Below the pieces are notes generated by a model. The model did not search any database. It saw only the letters and a program-made list of their open reading frames with translations, and had not been told where the DNA came from. The position numbers and the translations under genes were made by a program. Below, one piece after another: positions 1 through 5,914 of a stretch of DNA of 64,000 nt (positions are counted from its first letter, which is position 1; every line of letters begins with the position of its first letter). The stretch lies in contig JACGZH010000008.1 in the NCBI GenBank assembly GCA_014706385.1, positions 1,364,001 through 1,428,000 on the forward strand, given 5' to 3'. Origin of the DNA: Phaffia rhodozyma. Its lineage: Eukaryota; Basidiomycota; Tremellomycetes; Cystofilobasidiales; Mrakiaceae.

Positions 1-14
1 CCGGGCACACACAC

Positions 15-100
15 GCCCCGTTGGCAGAATGGTAACGCGTCTCCTTCCTACTGTCTGGTGAGAGAGGTGAAGATTCTGGGTTCAATCCCCAGGCGGGGTT
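15..100 (+). tRNA. tRNA-Arg-CCT: tRNA-Arg(CCT) with 14-nt intron
   Basis: Acceptor strands GCCCCGT and GCGGGGT pair with G-T at 1-72 and 7-66; T-arm is CTGGG-TTCAATC-CCCAG. The anticodon stem TCTCC/GGTGA has one mismatch at 29-41 and its loop reads TTCCTA, giving anticodon CCT. A 14-nt insert after A37 is a canonical tRNA intron. Discriminator base is T and no CCA is encoded. A T-run follows within a few bases. It decodes AGG. Confidence 0.93.
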
Positions 101-118
101 TCTCTTTTTTTGCGGCGG

Positions 119-243
119 GCGTGGTTGGGGTGTGGTTGGGGCGTGGTTGGGGTGTGAGTGGGGCGTGGTTGGGGTGTGAGTGGGGTGTGAGTGGGGTGTG
201 AGTGAGAATGTGAGTGAGAAGGTGGGTGAGAATGTGGGTGTAC
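119..243. repeat. GT-rich minisatellite spacer
   Basis: Degenerate tandem repeats of the form GTGGTTGGGGTGT and GTGAGTGGGGT followed by GTGAGAATGTGAGTGAGAAG. Number and order of repeats differ between type A copies (1, 3 and 4 nearly identical here) and type B copies (5-7), so it is a useful marker of copy type. Confidence 0.8.
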
Positions 244-332
244 ACGTGAGACGCTTGGTATGCTGGCGGGCTGTAGAGTGTGGACTGTATGCGCAGGGTA
301 TAGGACTGATGTATGTGGACCCTCCCATCAAC

Positions 333-404
333 GGGATGTTCGTATAATGGTTATTATTCCAGATTTCCATTCTGGAGACAGGTGTTCGATTCACCTACAT
401 CTCA
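333..404 (+). tRNA. tRNA-Gly-TCC: tRNA-Gly(TCC)
   Basis: Acceptor GGGATGT pairs with ACATCTC. Anticodon arm CCAGA-TTTCCAT-TCTGG gives anticodon TCC with no intron. T-arm AGGTG-TTCGATT-CACCT; discriminator A. Decodes GGA, and GGG by wobble. A CCCATC motif lies about ten bases upstream, and a run of T follows. Confidence 0.95.
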
Positions 405-572
405 TTTTTGTCATTTTTTTTTTGTGCGCGTGGCGGGGGCGGAGGCGGTGGCAGTACAAGACACTGTGCGGACGGCGGCAAGACTCTGAGGCACACGACC
501 GGGGCGTGGGAGGGGCTAGTTGGGTGGCGGCGTTGGTGTCTAGGGGTACGGGCCGGGCTGGGGACTATAACC

Positions 573-666
573 GCCCTGTTAGCTCAATCGGTAGAGCGTC
601 AGACTCTTACCCAGTCTCTTGACAGTTGGCATCTGAAGGCTGGGGGTTCGACCCCCCCATGGGGCT
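573..666 (+). tRNA. tRNA-Lys-CTT: tRNA-Lys(CTT) with 21-nt intron
   Basis: Acceptor GCCCTGT pairs with ATGGGGC; anticodon stem TCAGA/TCTGA; loop CTCTTA then a 21-nt intron, then A38. Anticodon CTT reads AAG. T-arm GGGGG-TTCGACC-CCCCC. The base after position 72 is T, unusual for tRNA-Lys. No Lys(TTT) gene was found in the unit, so AAA must be read by a gene elsewhere. Confidence 0.93.
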
Positions 667-697
667 AGCTTCGTTTTTGTGTGTCGGTGTGATTTTT

Positions 698-720
698 TGT
701 TTCTGTTTCTGTTTCTGTTT
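698..720. repeat. TTTCTG hexamer repeat
   Basis: Three tandem TTTCTG units in copy 1; copies 5 and 6 (type B) have more units and copy 7 a scrambled version. It sits in the spacer between Lys(CTT) and Ala(AGC). Confidence 0.8.
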
Positions 721-884
721 TCGTTCTTTGTGTTTTTGTTTGCTGGCTTGGTGTGCGCTTGGTGGGCCGTCGACGGTGGAAGGGTGCATGGAGGGTTGAA
801 CAGAGGTGAGAGGTGGGTCGGCTGGTGGGTCGCGCGGGCATGTCTGACGATCTGGGCTGGTAGCACGGACAGACAGACACACAC

Positions 885-957
885 GGGGATTTAGCTCAGT
901 TGGCAGAGCGCAATCTTAGCATGGTTGAGGTCGTGAGTTCGATTCTTACAATCTCCA
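885..957 (+). tRNA. tRNA-Ala-AGC: tRNA-Ala(AGC)
   Basis: Acceptor GGGGATT pairs with AATCTCC and includes G3-T70, the known identity pair for alanyl-tRNA synthetase. Anticodon arm CAATC-TTAGCAT-GGTTG gives AGC, expected to be read as inosine at position 34. T-arm GTGAG-TTCGATT-CTTAC, discriminator A, no intron. A T-run begins two bases after the gene. Confidence 0.96.
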
Positions 958-1166
958 CTTTTTTGTGTCGTTTTTGTGTGTTTTTTTGTGTTTTTTGGTA
1001 GTCTTTTTTTTTTTTCCGCCCGCTGCCTTTTTTGCACTCTCTTCTTTCGCTCTGCTCCTCTCGGTCATGCTCCGTCCTGCCCACCACATCACACACCATG
1101 TGTTGCACCGAGACAGGCCGGCTGCTGCGAGCACACTGGCCGACCGGCCGGACAGGCCTTCATCCA

Positions 1167-1259
1167 GGTGAGGTGGCCGAGTGGTCTAAGGCGCTGTGTT
1201 AAGGCTCTTTCTATGCCCCGCAGTCAGTAATGGCGCGAGTTCGAATCTCGCCCTCATCA
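1167..1259 (+). tRNA. tRNA-Leu-AAG: tRNA-Leu(AAG) with 13-nt intron
   Basis: Class II tRNA with long variable arm. Acceptor GGTGAGG pairs with CCTCATC. Anticodon stem CTGTG/CGCAG holds TTAAGG, a 13-nt intron, then C38. T-arm GCGAG-TTCGAAT-CTCGC; discriminator A, as in leucine tRNAs. The body is nearly identical to Leu(TAG) at 1965-2063, which suggests recent duplication or conversion. Confidence 0.95.
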
Positions 1260-1430
1260 CTTTTTGTCCGGCCGGCACGGGCCGTGCCTCTCGGGTCTGC
1301 CTGGCCGGGCTGTGCTCTCAGGTGCGGTGCCATGGTAGTATGATGCCACGTTGCAACACTGCCACACCCCCTTGCTGTCTGCCGGTCCGTTTTGGACTGT
1401 GGACTGAATGAACAGACCGTACAGCATCCA

Positions 1431-1501
1431 ACAGCTGTGGTGAAATGGTATCATTGGTGCTTGCCATGCACTAGGCCGGGGTTCGATTCCCCGCGGTTGT
1501 A
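1431..1501 (+). tRNA. tRNA-Gly-GCC: tRNA-Gly(GCC)
   Basis: Anticodon arm GGTGC-TTGCCAT-GCACT gives GCC, the main reader of GGC/GGT. T-arm CGGGG-TTCGATT-CCCCG. Acceptor ACAGCTG pairs with CGGTTGT, so the first pair is A1-T72 where glycine tRNAs normally have G1-C72. No intron; discriminator A; a long T-run follows. Confidence 0.93.
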
Positions 1502-1692
1502 TCCTTTTTTTTTCTCGTCCCACACACCGATCGGCTCTGTGCTGGCGGGTGCACATCTGCCGATCGTCCGTGTTCGGTCTCGCCGGCTGGTGCGATGATG
1601 GTGTGTGCTGCCGTTCGGACGAGCAGTGCGTCTGTGCCGACACAGGGGCAGGACACGAAGGACGTACCGACGCGCTCGGTGGACACCAACCG

Positions 1693-1765
1693 TCCTTCTT
1701 AGCTCAGTTGGTAGAGCGCGACACTAGTAATGTCGAGGTCAGTCGTTCAAATCGGCTAGCAGGAA
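1693..1765 (+). tRNA. tRNA-Thr-AGT: tRNA-Thr(AGT)
   Basis: Anticodon arm CGACA-CTAGTAA-TGTCG gives AGT. T-arm AGTCG-TTCAAAT-CGGCT. Acceptor TCCTTCT pairs with AGCAGGA except for a T-C mismatch at 5-68, the same in all copies. No intron; discriminator A. The first pair is T1-A72. Confidence 0.92.
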
Positions 1766-1888
1766 CATTCTTCTTTTTTTTTATTCTCCGTTCATTTCCG
1801 TTCATTTCTTCTTCTTCTTTTTCTGTTGTATCCTTCCCTGTCGCCCCGGCGGGCGTCTGGTCGACGCGTGCTCGTTAGGGTTCCGCAC

Positions 1889-1950
1889 AAAGCACAGCAC
1901 CACACCACACCACACACCACAAACGACACCACAAACAACACCACAAACGC
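1889..1950. repeat. CACCACA/ACAAAC repeat
   Basis: Low-complexity spacer made of CACCACAC and ACCACAAACRAC motifs between Thr(AGT) and Leu(TAG). It is stable in most copies and shortened in copy 6. Confidence 0.7.
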
Positions 1951-1964
1951 AGGGAAAGCATGCT

Positions 1965-2063
1965 GGTGAAGTGGCCGAGTGGTCTAAGGCGCTGTGTTTA
2001 GGTCTCTCTTCCGAGTCCAGACCGCAGTCAGTAATGGCGCGAGTTCAAATCTCGTCTTCATCA
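1965..2063 (+). tRNA. tRNA-Leu-TAG: tRNA-Leu(TAG) with 19-nt intron
   Basis: Class II tRNA. Acceptor GGTGAAG pairs with CTTCATC; anticodon stem CTGTG/CGCAG; loop TTTAGG then a 19-nt intron then C38. T-arm GCGAG-TTCAAAT-CTCGT, discriminator A. Only 35 bp separate it from Ala(CGC), and the T-run between them is just four bases, so partial readthrough is possible. Confidence 0.95.
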
Positions 2064-2098
2064 TTCCTTTTGTCCCGGCCGGGGGGGGCAGGGCAGCT

Positions 2099-2180
2099 GG
2101 GGATTTAGGCTAGTTGGTAAACTGGACGCTTCGCACTGTCGATCATGTGTCATTCCTGGGTTCGATTCCCGGAGTCTCCA
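2099..2180 (+). tRNA. tRNA-Ala-CGC: tRNA-Ala(CGC) with 10-nt intron
   Basis: Acceptor GGGGATT pairs with AGTCTCC and keeps the alanine identity pair G3-T70. Anticodon stem GACGC/GTGTC, loop TTCGCA, a 10-nt intron, then T38. T-arm CTGGG-TTCGATT-CCCGG; discriminator A. A dedicated CGC isoacceptor fits a GC-rich genome. Confidence 0.92.
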
Positions 2181-2337
2181 TCTCTTTTTGGTGTGTTTCG
2201 GTGTGTTTTGTTTTATCTTGGCGTATTTGATTTCGTTGCATTTCATATGGCATGTTGTGTGTCGTGTTCTGTGTGTCTTCTCTTGGTCTGCTGCCCACCG
2301 GCTTGTGCTCACCGCTCACCGAGCGGCGTCCATCCAA

Positions 2338-2447
2338 GGCCGTTTGGCGGAGTGGTCTAACGCGGTAGCCTCGAACGAGTCCCCTCTGTGGGACGACGCG
2401 ACAGCTACTCTTCTCTGAAGGCGTAGGTTCAAATCCTACAGCGGTCG
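2338..2447 (+). tRNA. tRNA-Ser-CGA: tRNA-Ser(CGA) with 27-nt intron
   Basis: Class II tRNA. Acceptor GGCCGTT pairs with AGCGGTC; discriminator G, the usual base for serine. Anticodon stem GTAGC/GCTAC with loop CTCGAA then a 27-nt intron. Variable arm around TCTTC/GAAGG; T-arm GTAGG-TTCAAAT-CCTAC. Decodes TCG. Confidence 0.94.
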
Positions 2448-2590
2448 TCCTTTCTCTTTTTCTTTTTGCCCACTTCCGTTCTCTCTGCCTTCTGTCGCGT
2501 CGATCCTTCCTTGCTGTCTGTGTTTGCTGTCTCCGCATGCTCACACCCCCGCCAGGCAGACAGACAGACGGGCTGACGGGCTGCCATCGT

Positions 2591-2684
2591 GCGTGATTGG
2601 TGTAGTGGTATCACGCCAAGTTTGGGCACACTTTCTGCCGTGCACATCTCTTGGAGGTCTTCGGTTCAATCCCGGAATCGCGCC
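2591..2684 (+). tRNA. tRNA-Pro-TGG: tRNA-Pro(TGG) with 22-nt intron
   Basis: Acceptor GCGTGAT pairs with ATCGCGC; discriminator C, typical of eukaryotic proline tRNAs. Anticodon stem CCAAG/CTTGG, loop TTTGGG, then a 22-nt intron and T38. T-arm TTCGG-TTCAATC-CCGGA. It is the last plus-strand gene before the convergent polypyrimidine region. Confidence 0.95.
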
Positions 2685-2820
2685 TTTTTGTTCGGCCCGT
2701 CTGGGCGGGTGGCGTGGTCGGTGTAGGGTTACTTGCTGTGTCAGTTGCTGTGTTACTTGCTGTGCTACTCATAGGATTACCCGCCACATAGCGTCCGCTG
2801 TTACCCTATGCTGTGTACTC
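2685..2820. other. Conserved spacer with crossing inverted repeats
   Basis: First part of a 448-bp stretch without a tRNA. GGCGGGT (2704-2710) can pair with ACCCGCC (2779-2785), and TAGGGT (2724-2729) with ACCCTA (2803-2808); these helices would cross, as in a pseudoknot. TTACTTGCTGTG-like repeats lie between. The block ends at a long T-run, so a polymerase III transcript is conceivable, but I see no known RNA family. Confidence 0.35.
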
Positions 2821-2948
2821 TTTTTTTTTTTCTTTTTTCTTTTTCCTCTCCCGTTTTTTCTTTGTCCTCTGTTTTCCTCTTTTTTCCCTTCTTTTTTCCC
2901 TTCTTTTCCCTCTTTTCCCTTTTTCTTCTTTTTTCTTCTTTTTTTTCT
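2821..2948. repeat. Polypyrimidine tract, copy 1
   Basis: 128 bp of T and C only, built from TTTTTTCTTC and TTTTCCC motifs. It is the most length-variable part of the unit. The sequence beyond it (2950-3132) switches to A-rich, so T-runs face both strands between the converging Pro(TGG) and permuted Arg genes. Confidence 0.85.
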
Positions 2949-3037
2949 GTCAACGATAGATGCATCAATATAGAAAGAGAAAAAGACATATGGCAGAAAG
3001 ACAACAGCATAACAATGGCAACACAGTAAAAACATAG

Positions 3038-3070
3038 CGAGAACACAACGAGAACACAACGAGAACACAA
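3038..3070. repeat. CGAGAACACAA repeat
   Basis: Three tandem 11-bp units in copy 1, two in copies 3, 4 and 6. Copies 5 and 7 have a T variant in one unit. It lies in the A-rich half of the convergent spacer. Confidence 0.8.
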
Positions 3071-3132
3071 CCATGCAATGCAATGCACCAGCAACACAGT
3101 GTCAACACAACAGAAAGACCAAAACAAAAGAA

Positions 3133-3288
3133 GGCAAAGATCCTCGTAGTCAGACGCCTTACCGCTGGGCCACTCGGCCAGAGCGAATGGGTGGTGGGAC
3201 CACTAGACCAAGACGGGGTTCGAACCCGCGATTTCCTGATGCATACAAGCTGGCAGCCGGCCATGACGACCGTTCCACCATCTTTGCC
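3133..3288 (-). other. Flanking inverted repeat of the permuted tRNA gene
   Basis: On the minus strand the 5' flank contains GGCAAAGAT (3288-3280) and the 3' flank ATCTTTGCC (3141-3133), a perfect 9-bp complement that brackets the permuted arginine gene. The 3' arm starts two bases after A37; the 5' arm lies 39 nt before A38. The 5' flank also has TCGT, able to pair with ACGA of the anticodon loop. Such pairing would bring both splice sites together. TTTT runs just beyond 3133 on the minus strand can terminate polymerase III. Confidence 0.65.
3144..3240 (-). tRNA. tRNA-Arg-ACG: Circularly permuted tRNA-Arg(ACG)
   Basis: Read on the minus strand, the 3' half comes first: A38, stem strand TCAGG, variable AAATC, T-arm GCGGG-TTCGAAC-CCCGT, acceptor CTTGGTC and T73 (3240 down to 3205). 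A 25-nt spacer follows (3204-3180). Then comes the 5' half: acceptor GGCCGAG, TG, D-arm GCCC-AGCGGTAA-GGC, G26, TCTGA and CTACGA ending at A37 (3179 down to 3144). Joining 37 to 38 restores all arms: GGCCGAG pairs with CTTGGTC through seven pairs, two of them G-T, and TCTGA with TCAGG. Anticodon is ACG. In known permuted genes a splice at 37/38 makes a circle that RNase P and tRNase Z open. CCA is not encoded after T73. All seven copies keep this layout. Confidence 0.85.
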
Positions 3289-3407
3289 TTTAGCTTTCGT
3301 CTGGTTGTGTGGATGTATGGCCAAGTGGATGTGTGGGCGTTGGCTCTGCTAGGGTTATCCGAGGCGGTGGGCGTCCGGCCGATCCGTCCGATCGCCCATC
3401 GGATATC

Positions 3408-3428
3408 GGACGTCGGACGTCGGACGTC
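3408..3428. repeat. GGACGTC heptamer repeat
   Basis: Three tandem GGACGTC units upstream of Val(CAC); present in every copy. Confidence 0.8.
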
Positions 3429-3473
3429 GAGCCCCGGAGTACGGAGCCCGGCGGAGAAAAGGCCGTGTCGATC

Positions 3474-3557
3474 GGTCGCCTGGTCTAGTGGTATGACGCT
3501 TGCTTCACATCTCACCCGGTGCGCAATAGGTCGCCAGTTCGATCCTGGCGGTGACCA
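3474..3557 (+). tRNA. tRNA-Val-CAC: tRNA-Val(CAC) with 12-nt intron
   Basis: Acceptor GGTCGCC pairs with GGTGACC; T-arm GCCAG-TTCGATC-CTGGC; discriminator A. Anticodon stem CTTGC/GCAAT has a mismatch at 27-43; loop TTCACA then a 12-nt intron and C38. Decodes GTG. It is the only plus-strand gene between the permuted Arg gene and a block of four minus-strand genes. Confidence 0.92.
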
Positions 3558-3777
3558 TGACGTCTTTTTGCCCTCAGCACACGGCCACGATGGACAGACC
3601 GAGAGAAGCCATCGCAAGATAAGATGCATGATAAGATACACAGCCAGCCGACAGAGATGGCAGATAAGATCGACAGACACGATCGATCGGCAAGAAAGAA
3701 AGAAGATAAGATGGCGATAAAGACAAAAGACAAAAGACAAAAGATACAAGATAAAAGCCAGGTCGGCAAAAAGACAA

Positions 3778-3877
3778 GGCGCGATCCCGGGATTGAACCG
3801 AGGACCTCCGTCAGACACGTGTTTCATGCGAGCCAGCAAAGCCCGAAGACGGCGTGATACCACTACACCAATCCCGC
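3778..3877 (-). tRNA. tRNA-Pro-CGG: tRNA-Pro(CGG) with 28-nt intron
   Basis: Acceptor GCGGGAT pairs with ATCGCGC apart from G-G at 4-69; discriminator C. Anticodon stem CCGTC/GACGG, loop TTCGGG, then a 28-nt intron, the longest in the unit, and T38. T-arm CTCGG-TTCAATC-CCGGG. The body closely matches Pro(TGG) and Pro(AGG), while the introns differ. Confidence 0.94.
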
Positions 3878-3926
3878 CAGTGATCGCACAGGCCTGGCCG
3901 GTCAGTTTGTCGGTCTCCAGCCGGCC

Positions 3927-3942
3927 GTCCGTCCGTCCGTCC
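3927..3942. repeat. GTCC tetramer repeat
   Basis: Four GTCC units between Pro(CGG) and Ile(TAT). Confidence 0.75.
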
Positions 3943-3956
3943 GGGAGGCAAAAAGA

Positions 3957-4054
3957 TACTCCATATGAGGTTCGAACTCATGATCCTTGTTAAGCACTAG
4001 AGGCACGGACGGCAACCTATAAGAACAATGCGATAACCACTTCGCCAATGGAGT
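3957..4054 (-). tRNA. tRNA-Ile-TAT: tRNA-Ile(TAT) with 25-nt intron
   Basis: Acceptor ACTCCAT pairs perfectly with ATGGAGT; anticodon stem TTGTT/AACAA; loop CTTATA, then a 25-nt intron and T38. Anticodon TAT reads ATA. An intron in Ile(UAU) is common in eukaryotes. T-arm ATGAG-TTCGAAC-CTCAT, discriminator A. Confidence 0.95.
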
Positions 4055-4077
4055 AAAGGTAAGCGTCGGTGGAAAAA

Positions 4078-4113
4078 GACGAGACAGGACGAGACAGGAC
4101 GAGACAGGACGAG
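4078..4113. repeat. GACGAGACAG decamer repeat
   Basis: About three and a half units in copy 1. Type B copies replace the first unit with GACGAGAGATGACAAGACAG; copy 4 has an intermediate form. Confidence 0.8.
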
Positions 4114-4216
4114 AGAAGGCCGCACCGGACGGCACACGCCAGACCGGGCCGAGTCCGACAGAAGACGGCACAGGCGGCAGGAGGAAGGACGGGAAAAAGA
4201 GGGCAAAAAAAAGGAA

Positions 4217-4300
4217 AGGTCCTACTCAGATTCGAACTGGGGATTCGAGAAGGTGAGTCAATCAGAATCTCGCGTGATAACCAACTTCAACCATAGAACC
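4217..4300 (-). tRNA. tRNA-Gln-CTG: tRNA-Gln(CTG) with 10-nt intron
   Basis: Acceptor GGTTCTA pairs with TAGGACC; discriminator T as in eukaryotic glutamine tRNAs. Anticodon stem CGAGA/TCTCG, loop TTCTGA, then a 10-nt intron and T38. T-arm CCCAG-TTCGAAT-CTGAG has one C-A mismatch. Copy 1 has an extra base in the D-stem strand (GTTG instead of GTG), absent from the other copies, so this copy may be damaged or misassembled. Confidence 0.9.
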
Positions 4301-4492
4301 GGTCGTTGTCGGCCTATTGCCCTCGCGAGTCTCGTTCCGGCGGTGTGTCCGCTGGCAAGGGTCCGTCGGCGCGTGTCCGCTGGCAGGTGTGCTTACATCG
4401 CTGGCCGACCTGTCCGCCCGCCGCACGTGGCCCGGCCGGCATGACACGCACGGCCGACCCGATACACACAGCGGACATCGGAGCAAAAAGCA

Positions 4493-4565
4493 AGCCCAAA
4501 CGCGGATTTGAACCACGGACCTCACCGTTACGAGCGGCGCACTATAACCACTTAGCTATTCGGGC
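4493..4565 (-). tRNA. tRNA-Thr-CGT: tRNA-Thr(CGT)
   Basis: Acceptor GCCCGAA pairs with TTTGGGC; anticodon arm CGCCG-CTCGTAA-CGGTG gives CGT with no intron; T-arm CGTGG-TTCAAAT-CCGCG; discriminator T. Decodes ACG. No Thr(TGT) gene is present in the unit. Confidence 0.95.
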
Positions 4566-4717
4566 CTGGTGCCCGTCGCCCGGTCGTGGTTGTCTCTAAC
4601 GGTGTTGGTGTGTCGATGTGTTGGTGTACCGGTGTGGTCAGGACCCGGCCCACACCGTCCGCTCGGCCAGACGTAGCCCATCGAGGTCGACCGCCGGGGC
4701 GGCTGGGCAGTCAACGT

Positions 4718-4804
4718 GCCTGGGTAGTTTAGTGGTAAAACGTAGGTCTCATACCGTCACCCGAGTGTGATCCTCAGCCGCGAGTTCGATTCTCGCTCTG
4801 GGCA
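4718..4804 (+). tRNA. tRNA-Met-CAT: Elongator tRNA-Met(CAT) with 16-nt intron
   Basis: Acceptor GCCTGGG pairs with TCTGGGC and starts with G1-C72; T-arm GCGAG-TTCGATT-CTCGC has a normal T-loop, so this is the elongator form. Anticodon loop CTCATA is followed by a 16-nt intron and A38. The anticodon stem TAGGT/TCCTC is weak, with mismatches at both ends; the T-T at 31-39 resembles other elongator Met tRNAs. Confidence 0.9.
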
Positions 4805-4920
4805 ACCCTTTTTTTTCCTCTTTTGCTGTGTTTCCCATCCTTCCTGATGGTTGGTGGGCGGCCGGGCTGGGCCAGGCGGAGGTGCGGTCGGATCCGGCCG
4901 TCAGATGGGCTGAGCATGAC

Positions 4921-5000
4921 GGCAGTGGAAGTGGAAGTGGCGGCGGTGGCGGTGGCGGTGGCGTCGGCAGTGCTGATGACGACGACGACTGCTGCTGCGC
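4921..5000. repeat. GGAAGT/GGC/GAC triplet-rich repeat
   Basis: Runs of GGAAGT, GGCGGT and GACGAC before Tyr(GTA). Copies 1-4 have two GGAAGT units, copies 5-7 one. It is non-coding despite reading as poly-Gly or poly-Asp. Confidence 0.75.
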
Positions 5001-5052
5001 AGAGTCCGCTTGGACGAGAATCTATCCGGACAAACGGTGCTGGCACCATACC

Positions 5053-5139
5053 CGCCGCTTAGCTCATCTGGAAGAGCGTTGGTTTGTAAAGGATACACTT
5101 GTTCACCGAAGGCACTCGGTTCGATCCCGAGAGCGGCGA
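5053..5139 (+). tRNA. tRNA-Tyr-GTA: tRNA-Tyr(GTA) with 14-nt intron
   Basis: Acceptor CGCCGCT pairs with AGCGGCG, giving C1-G72, the eukaryotic tyrosine identity pair; discriminator A. Anticodon stem TTGGT/ACCGA; loop TTGTAA then a 14-nt intron and C38. T-arm CTCGG-TTCGATC-CCGAG. Tyr(GUA) genes carry an intron in nearly all eukaryotes. Confidence 0.95.
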
Positions 5140-5360
5140 TCTTGTTTTTTTGCCTTTTGCTTTTGTTCTTTTTTGTTCTTTTTTTTCTGCCTTGTGGCTG
5201 CTTCCTCTTTGACTGCTAGGGTTCCTGCCTTCGGTCCAGTCCGGTCGCTCTCACGCAGCATGCGCACTGTCTCGGCCAGACGGGCGATGCGACCGATGAC
5301 GTTCTCCCAGCTGCTGCTGCCGATGTAGTGGTCACCGGGGCAGGGCAAGCGATCATATCT

Positions 5361-5458
5361 GGCCGATTGGTGTAGTGGCTATCACAGCAGTTTCGGTACT
5401 CGTCCGCAAGGTCGTCTTCGCTCGCTGCTGGTCGTCGGTTCGATCCCGACATCGGTCT
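5361..5458 (+). tRNA. tRNA-Arg-TCG: tRNA-Arg(TCG), anticodon-loop base missing in this copy
   Basis: Acceptor GGCCGAT pairs with ATCGGTC; T-arm GTCGG-TTCGATC-CCGAC; T73. In copies 2-7 the anticodon stem GCAGT/GCTGC holds TTTCGG, giving TCG, followed by a 26-nt intron. Copy 1 has one T fewer, so the loop reads TTCGG and the anticodon frame is lost or shifted. This copy is either a variant gene or carries a homopolymer error. Confidence 0.88.
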
Positions 5459-5684
5459 AAATGTTCACTTTTTGTGTCCCCCTTTCTTTTTGCCCTCTTT
5501 TTTGCCCTCCTTTTTGCCCTTCTTTTTCTCTGCACGCTCTCTCTGCACTCTGTTTCTATCGGCCCGTTGTGTGGGTCACTGTCTGTCCGACCGGTCTGGC
5601 CTGTGTGCGCGTGTCCACCACGGTCGAGCCAGGTCGACACAGCTCCCTGTGGTGGGGCAGGCAGACGGGCGGGAAAACAAAAAA

Positions 5685-5758
5685 AGACCCATACCCGACT
5701 TGAACGGATGACCTCAAGATTTGGAATCTTGCGCTGCTACCAACTGAGCTAATGGGTC
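5685..5758 (-). tRNA. tRNA-Trp-CCA: tRNA-Trp(CCA)
   Basis: Acceptor GACCCAT pairs with ATGGGTC; anticodon arm CAAGA-TTCCAAA-TCTTG gives CCA; T-arm ATCCG-TTCAAGT-CGGGT; discriminator T. No intron. A T-run lies just downstream on the minus strand. Confidence 0.95.
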
Positions 5759-5914
5759 GCTTGCCCGGGGCCTCCGTGCCCAGAGGGTATGTCGAGCGCC
5801 CGGCTGGCTGGCCGTACAGACGGTGGCACCATGCGGCCGGCTTGCAGGCCTCCAGCACGGACGGCCGGACGGGGGCCAGGGAAAAAACCGAGGGAAAACG
5901 AGCAAAAAGACATG

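Noticed and set aside
2724..2735. TAGGGTTAC as a possible telomere-type repeat.
   Set aside because: It occurs once per unit and not in tandem.
3144..3240. Reading the region as two unrelated tRNA fragments or a pseudogene.
   Set aside because: Both halves match each other in acceptor and anticodon stems, the flanks are complementary, the arms persist in all seven copies, and no other Arg(ACG) exists in the unit.
4823..5328. Gly- and Asp-rich reading frames (GSGSGSGGGG, DDDDD) that could look like a low-complexity protein.
   Set aside because: They come from GGC, GGAAGT and GAC triplet repeats in a spacer and continue into tRNA-Tyr.
5361..5458. Calling the copy 1 gene a proline tRNA because its shortened loop could read CGG.
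   Set aside because: The body matches the Arg(TCG) gene of the other six copies, has T73 rather than the C73 of the three Pro genes, and differs by a single homopolymer base.
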